A stretch of DNA of 64,000 nucleotides from positions 166,393 through 230,392 of the forward strand of contig JBPOFA010000006.1 in NCBI GenBank assembly GCA_051251595.1, given 5' to 3'. This document shows, in pieces, positions 60,115 through 64,000 of this stretch. Every line of letters starts with the position of its first letter. Within the stretch, counting starts at the first letter, position 1. Position numbers and translations under genes: made by a program. This DNA is from NORP110 sp051251595. Its GTDB lineage: Bacteria; Pseudomonadota; Alphaproteobacteria; Rhodobacterales; Rhodobacteraceae. Below the pieces are notes generated by a model. It did not search any database, had not been told where the DNA came from, and saw only the letters and a list, made by a program, of their open reading frames with translations.

Positions 60115-62523
60115 ATGCACGAGCAACTCTCTCAATCCTATCCAGTTCTGCCTTTGCGCGACATTGTGGTGTTTCCACATATGATCGTTCCGCTCTTTGT
60201 TGGGCGCGAAAAATCTGTGAAGGCCCTGGAAGAAGTAATGCAGGATGACAAGCAGATCATTCTGTCCAGCCAAATCGATCCAAGCATGGATGAACCGGAT
60301 GCTGACGGAATTTACAAAGTCGGTGTTCTTGCCAATGTTCTGCAACTTTTGAAATTGCCCGACGGCACTGTAAAGGTGTTGGTCGAAGGCCGCAGCCGTG
60401 TGCGCATCACCGAATATCTGGACAATGACGTTTATTTCGAAGCCTACGCTGAACAGCTGGCAGAAGTGTCCGGCGATGAAACATCGGTAGAGGCGCTTAT
60501 TCGCTCTGTGGGCGAAGAATTCGAACGCTATGCCAAGATCAAAAAGAACATCCCCGAAGAGGCGCTTTCTGCGGTTGCTGAAACACGCACGTCAGACAAG
60601 CTGGCCGATCTGGTTGCGGGGCATTTGGGTGTTGAAGTTGATCAAAAGCAAGAGCTTTTGGAAACCCTCTCTGTCGAGCAGCGGTTGGAAAAAGTTTATG
60701 GTCTGATGCAGGGCGAAATGTCTGTTCTGCATGTCGAGAAAAAGATTAAAACGCGTGTAAAGTCTCAGATGGAGCGTACGCAGCGTGAGTATTATTTGAA
60801 TGAGCAGATGAAGGCCATTCAAAAGGAGCTCGGCGACGGTGATGAGGGCCAGAACGAGATTGCCGAATTGGAAGAGCGGGTCGCAGAGGCCAAGCTGTCC
60901 AAGGAAGCCCGCGAAAAAGCCGATGCGGAAATCAAAAAGCTGAAAACCATGTCGCCTATGTCGGCAGAGGCCACCGTTGTGCGCAACTACCTTGACTGGA
61001 TGCTTGCCATCCCGTGGGGCACAAAGTCACGCGTCAAAAAGGATCTGACCCGCGCCCAAAAGGTGCTGGATGACGATCACTATGGTCTGGAAAAAGTCAA
61101 AGAACGCATTGTCGAATATCTTGCGGTTCAGCAACGCTCAAAGAAACTGAAGGGGCCCATTATGTGTCTCGTCGGTCCTCCGGGCGTGGGTAAAACCAGC
61201 CTTGGGAAATCTGTCGCGCGGGCAACCGGGCGTGAATTTATCCGGATCTCTTTGGGTGGTGTGCGCGACGAAAGCGAAATCCGCGGTCACCGTCGGACCT
61301 ATATCGGCTCGATGCCGGGTAAAATCATCCAGGCGTTGAAAAAGGCGAAAACGACCAACCCTTTGATCTTGCTCGATGAAATTGACAAGATGGGGCAGGA
61401 CTTCCGGGGCGACCCGGCAAGTGCGATGCTTGAGGTCTTGGACCCGGAACAGAATTCAACATTCGTCGACCACTATCTAGAGGTCGAATATGACCTGTCG
61501 AATGTGATGTTCCTGACCACGGCCAATTCGTACAACATGCCTGGCCCATTGCTGGACCGGATGGAAATCTTGCCACTTGCTGGCTACACCGAGGATGAAA
61601 AAGCCGAAATTGCGCGCCAGCATTTGATCCCGAAACAGATCAAAGGCCATGGTTTGCGCAAAGGTGAATTCAGCATCACGGACGATGCCCTGCAAGAGAT
61701 CATTCGTACCTATACCCGCGAAGCGGGCGTGCGGAACCTTGAGCGTGAGATCGCGAAACTGACGCGGAAGGCTGTGACGCAACTGGTCAAGAAAGAGGCC
61801 ACTGAAGTCGTCGTCACGTCAGACTCGCTAGAGGATCTTTTGGGCGTCAAACGTTTCCGTTACGGTCTGGCTGAAGAAGAAGATCAGGTCGGTGTTGTCA
61901 CCGGCTTGGCCTGGACCAGTGTCGGTGGTGATCTGCTGTCGATCGAAGCGTTGCGTTTGCCGGGCAAAGGCCGGATGAAAACCACCGGTAAGCTGGGCGA
62001 TGTGATGAAAGAGTCCATTGACGCGGCTGCATCCTATGTCCGCTCGATTGCGCCGTCCATCGGGGTCAAGCCGCCGATCTTTGAGCGTGTAGACATCCAC
62101 GTCCACGTGCCAGAGGGTGCGACGCCCAAAGACGGCCCAAGTGCCGGTGTCGGCATGGTGACCTCTATCGTGTCCGTGTTGACCGGGATTCCGGTTCACA
62201 AGGACATCGCCATGACGGGCGAGGTTACCTTGCGCGGCAACGTCCTTCCCATTGGTGGGCTGAAAGAAAAGCTGTTGGCAGCCCTGCGTGGCGGTGTGAC
62301 GAAGGTTCTGATCCCCAAGGACAACGCCAAGGATCTGGTCGAGATTCCGGACAACGTGAAAAACGGTCTGGAAATCGTTCCCGTGGCTCATGTGTCCGAG
62401 GTTCTGAAACACGCTTTGGTGCGTGTGCCAGAGCCGGTTGAATGGGATGAAGTCGCCGAAGAGGCCGCCCGCGCAAAGGCCGCTTTGAAATCGACCGATC
62501 ATGCAGGCGCTGTCGCGCACTGA
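60115..62523 (+). CDS. lon: ATP-dependent protease Lon
   Basis: Degrades misfolded and regulatory proteins using ATP. The 802-residue LonA has the N-terminal substrate domain (LPLRDIVVFPHMIVPLFVGRE), the AAA+ Walker A CLVGPPGVGKTSLGKSVARA near 353, Walker B ILLDEIDKMG near 420, and the peptidase Ser in KDGPSAGVGM near 677 with the catalytic Lys in GGLKEKLLAALRG near 720. Monocistronic with its own terminator. Confidence 0.98.
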   Translation: MHEQLSQSYPVLPLRDIVVFPHMIVPLFVGREKSVKALEEVMQDDKQIILSSQIDPSMDEPDADGIYKVGVLANVLQLLKLPDGTVKVLVEGRSRVRITEYLDNDVYFEAYAEQLAEVSGDETSVEALIRSVGEEFERYAKIKKNIPEEALSAVAETRTSDKLADLVAGHLGVEVDQKQELLETLSVEQRLEKVYGLMQGEMSVLHVEKKIKTRVKSQMERTQREYYLNEQMKAIQKELGDGDEGQNEIAELEERVAEAKLSKEAREKADAEIKKLKTMSPMSAEATVVRNYLDWMLAIPWGTKSRVKKDLTRAQKVLDDDHYGLEKVKERIVEYLAVQQRSKKLKGPIMCLVGPPGVGKTSLGKSVARATGREFIRISLGGVRDESEIRGHRRTYIGSMPGKIIQALKKAKTTNPLILLDEIDKMGQDFRGDPASAMLEVLDPEQNSTFVDHYLEVEYDLSNVMFLTTANSYNMPGPLLDRMEILPLAGYTEDEKAEIARQHLIPKQIKGHGLRKGEFSITDDALQEIIRTYTREAGVRNLEREIAKLTRKAVTQLVKKEATEVVVTSDSLEDLLGVKRFRYGLAEEEDQVGVVTGLAWTSVGGDLLSIEALRLPGKGRMKTTGKLGDVMKESIDAAASYVRSIAPSIGVKPPIFERVDIHVHVPEGATPKDGPSAGVGMVTSIVSVLTGIPVHKDIAMTGEVTLRGNVLPIGGLKEKLLAALRGGVTKVLIPKDNAKDLVEIPDNVKNGLEIVPVAHVSEVLKHALVRVPEPVEWDEVAEEAARAKAALKSTDHAGAVAH

Positions 62524-62546
62524 TTTCGGGCAAAAATGCAAAAACG

Positions 62547-62577
62547 GGGCGTGCCAGTATTGGCGCGCCCTTTTTTT
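62547..62577 (+). terminator. Rho-independent terminator of lon
   Basis: GGGCGTGCC (62547-62555), loop AGTATT, GGCGCGCCC (62562-62570), then seven T. Confidence 0.92.
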
Positions 62578-62590
62578 ATTGGTTTTCTTT

Positions 62591-62599
62591 TGTGGATAA
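62591..62599 (-). promoter_or_regulatory. DnaA box upstream of the HU-like gene
   Basis: TGTGGATAA is the exact complement of TTATCCACA, 53 bases before the HU-like start. The same 12-mer TGTGGATAACTT is also upstream of nrdJ. Confidence 0.5.
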
Positions 62600-62652
62600 C
62601 TTTCGTGGGCTTCCCTATGCTTGGGTAAAACAGGCAAGGAACAGGTGCAGGC

Positions 62653-63042
62653 ATGGCGATCAAGACAACAAGAACGACCAAGACAACTGCGACAAAACCA
62701 AGGAAATCTGCGGCGACAACGGCCAAGCCTTTGCGCGCCAATCCCGTGGTTGAGGCCCCGGTAGCGCCGCTTGAGGCAGAGCCAAAGATTGTTAAGCGCA
62801 AAGAGCTGGTGGAACGGATCGCAGCCGCTTCCGGACTAAAACCCAATGCCATTAAATCTGCCCTTGATCCGATTTTGAAAGAGATCGGGGATAGCCTGTC
62901 TGCGGGCGAAATCCTGCAAGTTCAGCCTTTGGGCCGCTTGTCGGTCAACCGACGCAAGGATCTGGAGAATGGCGAAGTGATGATTTGCAAATTGCGACGC
63001 CGCAGCGCGGATCCGCACCCCAAATCTGAAATAGACCTTTAA
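62653..63042 (+). CDS. HU/IHF-family DNA-binding protein with basic N-terminal extension
   Basis: A 129-residue histone-like protein. Residues 1-45 form a Lys/Thr/Ala/Pro-rich tail (TTRTTKTTATKPRKSAATTA), residues 48-129 resemble an HU monomer (KRKELVERIAAASGLKPNAIKSAL, then LQVQPLGRLSVNRRKD). The family arm is partly altered at the tip. It is likely a nucleoid protein whose tail adds DNA contacts; expression may depend on a DnaA box upstream. ATG 62653 is the only sensible start. Confidence 0.8.
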   Translation: MAIKTTRTTKTTATKPRKSAATTAKPLRANPVVEAPVAPLEAEPKIVKRKELVERIAAASGLKPNAIKSALDPILKEIGDSLSAGEILQVQPLGRLSVNRRKDLENGEVMICKLRRRSADPHPKSEIDL

Positions 63043-63086
63043 GATATCCGGGCGACCGCAATGGAGCAGATAACGGCGGGGGCGGC

Positions 63087-63668
63087 ATGCCGGTTTACCC
63101 AGAACTCTTGATCCTTCGGCATGGGCAAACCCTTTGGAACGCGGCAGGGCGGTTTCAGGGCCAAATGGATTCGTCCCTGACCAAACTTGGCCGCGCACAG
63201 GCCGCAGCCCAACATGAAATCCTGTCTGAAGTCGCCCCGGATGAGCGGTATGATCTGTGCTGCAGCCCGCTTGGACGCACCCGCCAGACCGCAGAAATCG
63301 CGCTGGCAGGGCGTAAGACACCAATTTCCTTTGACGATCGGTTGATGGAGATTTCAGTGGGACAACTGTCAGGTCTGACCCTGTTGGATTTGGAGATGGA
63401 ATACCCTGAAGTGATCAAGGACCGGTTGCCGTTTGAGTGGAATTTCCATTGCCCGGGCGGAGAATCGTTTTCAGACCTTAAAGAGCGGGTGCAAAGCTGG
63501 CTCGACGATCTGACCGGTCCCACGATTGTCGTAACCCATGGAATCGTCTCTCGGATGATGCGGGGAATCGTTCTTGGCCTCGATATTAAGGGCATGGAAC
63601 GGCTTCCGGGCGGGCAGGGGATGGTTTATTTTATAAAAGATGGGGTTCAACGCAAACTTGAGGCTTGA
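63087..63668 (+). CDS. Histidine phosphatase family protein
   Basis: A 193-residue phosphoglycerate-mutase-like phosphatase with the catalytic RHG motif LILRHGQTLWN near residue 11 and CCSPLGRTRQTAEIA near 56, plus VTHGIVSRMMRG near 148, the second histidine. Substrate unknown (sugar phosphates, alpha-ribazole phosphate and others occur in the family). Start ATG 63087. It is the last protein-coding gene before tRNA-Val. Confidence 0.9.
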   Translation: MPVYPELLILRHGQTLWNAAGRFQGQMDSSLTKLGRAQAAAQHEILSEVAPDERYDLCCSPLGRTRQTAEIALAGRKTPISFDDRLMEISVGQLSGLTLLDLEMEYPEVIKDRLPFEWNFHCPGGESFSDLKERVQSWLDDLTGPTIVVTHGIVSRMMRGIVLGLDIKGMERLPGGQGMVYFIKDGVQRKLEA

Positions 63669-63703
63669 ACCCCGGGCGATGACGGATTAATACCCCGCCA
63701 GTC

Positions 63704-63779
<76 letters not shown>

Positions 63780-63860
63780 TTTTTCCTTTTGAGAACATTT
63801 ACTTAGATTTTGGGATTTTCGATCCACGAAAAGCTCCCAGGTTCACTGAACTTAGTTTTT

Positions 63861-63986
63861 CTATTTGATCGCTACAATGTTCAGAACAACGGCATGATCT
63901 GCCAGGTATTCCTGCGCGCTCCCCTGTCGTTGCTCAAAATGCGGTGCCATCACACTGCCAAATTCGATTCTGCACCCGATTGTCAA
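63861..63986 (-). pseudogene. Short open frame at the window end, possible remnant
   Basis: A minus-strand frame bounded by stops at 63989 and 63861 encodes 41 residues with protein-like composition (TIGCRIEFGSVMAPHFEQRQ, then AQEYLADHAVVLNIVAIK). It has only a TTG near the start and no recognised family. Lying just beyond tRNA-Val, a frequent insertion site, it may be a gene fragment; chance is also possible. Confidence 0.2.
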
Positions 63987-64000
63987 CTAAAAGTGAATGG

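Overview
The window is a chromosomal segment of an alphaproteobacterium, most likely a Rhodobacterales (Roseobacter-group) species. This rests on several features: a class II B12-dependent ribonucleotide reductase (nrdJ), a GTTC-N7-GTTC type LexA operator, an edd-eda pair, bacterial leucyltransferase (bpt), a single-cysteine DksA, and families common in this order (DUF1254/1214, DUF2852, DUF2927, DUF192). Composition is even and genes are densely packed. I see no prophage, complete insertion sequence, CRISPR array or rRNA operon. The genus cannot be named from the sequence.

Layout. 1-6 kb: the end of ccmH, an enoyl-CoA hydratase, a broken Crp-type regulator abutting an N-terminally truncated arylsulfatase, a small membrane protein and an exported DUF1254/DUF1214 protein. 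6-11.7 kb: gltA, gltX, comEC, and lexA with a three-element LexA operator. 11.8-21.6 kb: two minus-strand clusters, trpG-trpD-orf-trpC-moaC-moeA (coupled by overlapping stops and starts) and ppiD-trpE, separated by a convergent DUF610 deacetylase-like gene. 21.7-25 kb: gpt, fabI, pdxH, a double cold-shock-domain protein coupled to a DUF192 gene, and tRNA-Pro(UGG). 25-32 kb: a GT-C type membrane glycosyltransferase, a sulfotransferase-like protein and nrdJ. 32-34.5 kb is accessory-looking: a NADAR gene, an RraB-like gene, a decayed second NADAR 3' end and an ankyrin-repeat protein. 34.5-37 kb: ilvI-ilvH behind a branched-chain amino-acid leader peptide and attenuator.

37-49.6 kb: bpt, RDD and DUF2852 membrane proteins, a YbaK-type deacylase, glnE, an aldo/keto reductase, edd-eda with a perfect LacI-type operator, a lipoprotein, a PIN protein, an M48 protease and a DedA protein. 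49.7-57 kb: a GNAT/DUF2927/small membrane protein operon, dksA, an FAD monooxygenase, tpiA, TfoX-N and HesB/IscA-like genes, and a SatD-DUF3307 pair preceded by three GGTTGC elements. 57-64 kb: sufT-like gene, tgt, an acyltransferase, lon, an HU-like protein with a long basic tail, a histidine phosphatase and tRNA-Val(UAC).

Most genes are housekeeping: tryptophan, isoleucine/valine and molybdopterin synthesis, the Entner-Doudoroff pathway, Fe-S assembly, proteostasis and nitrogen control. The most interesting parts are regulatory and evolutionary: the ilvIH leader peptide, the paired ATGTRAA-N5-TTYACAT operators near a DUF2852 gene, the SatD/DUF3307 module with its repeat array, the duplicated NADAR tail around an RraB-like gene, the Crp/sulfatase breakpoint, and identical DnaA-box 12-mers upstream of nrdJ and of the HU-like gene.
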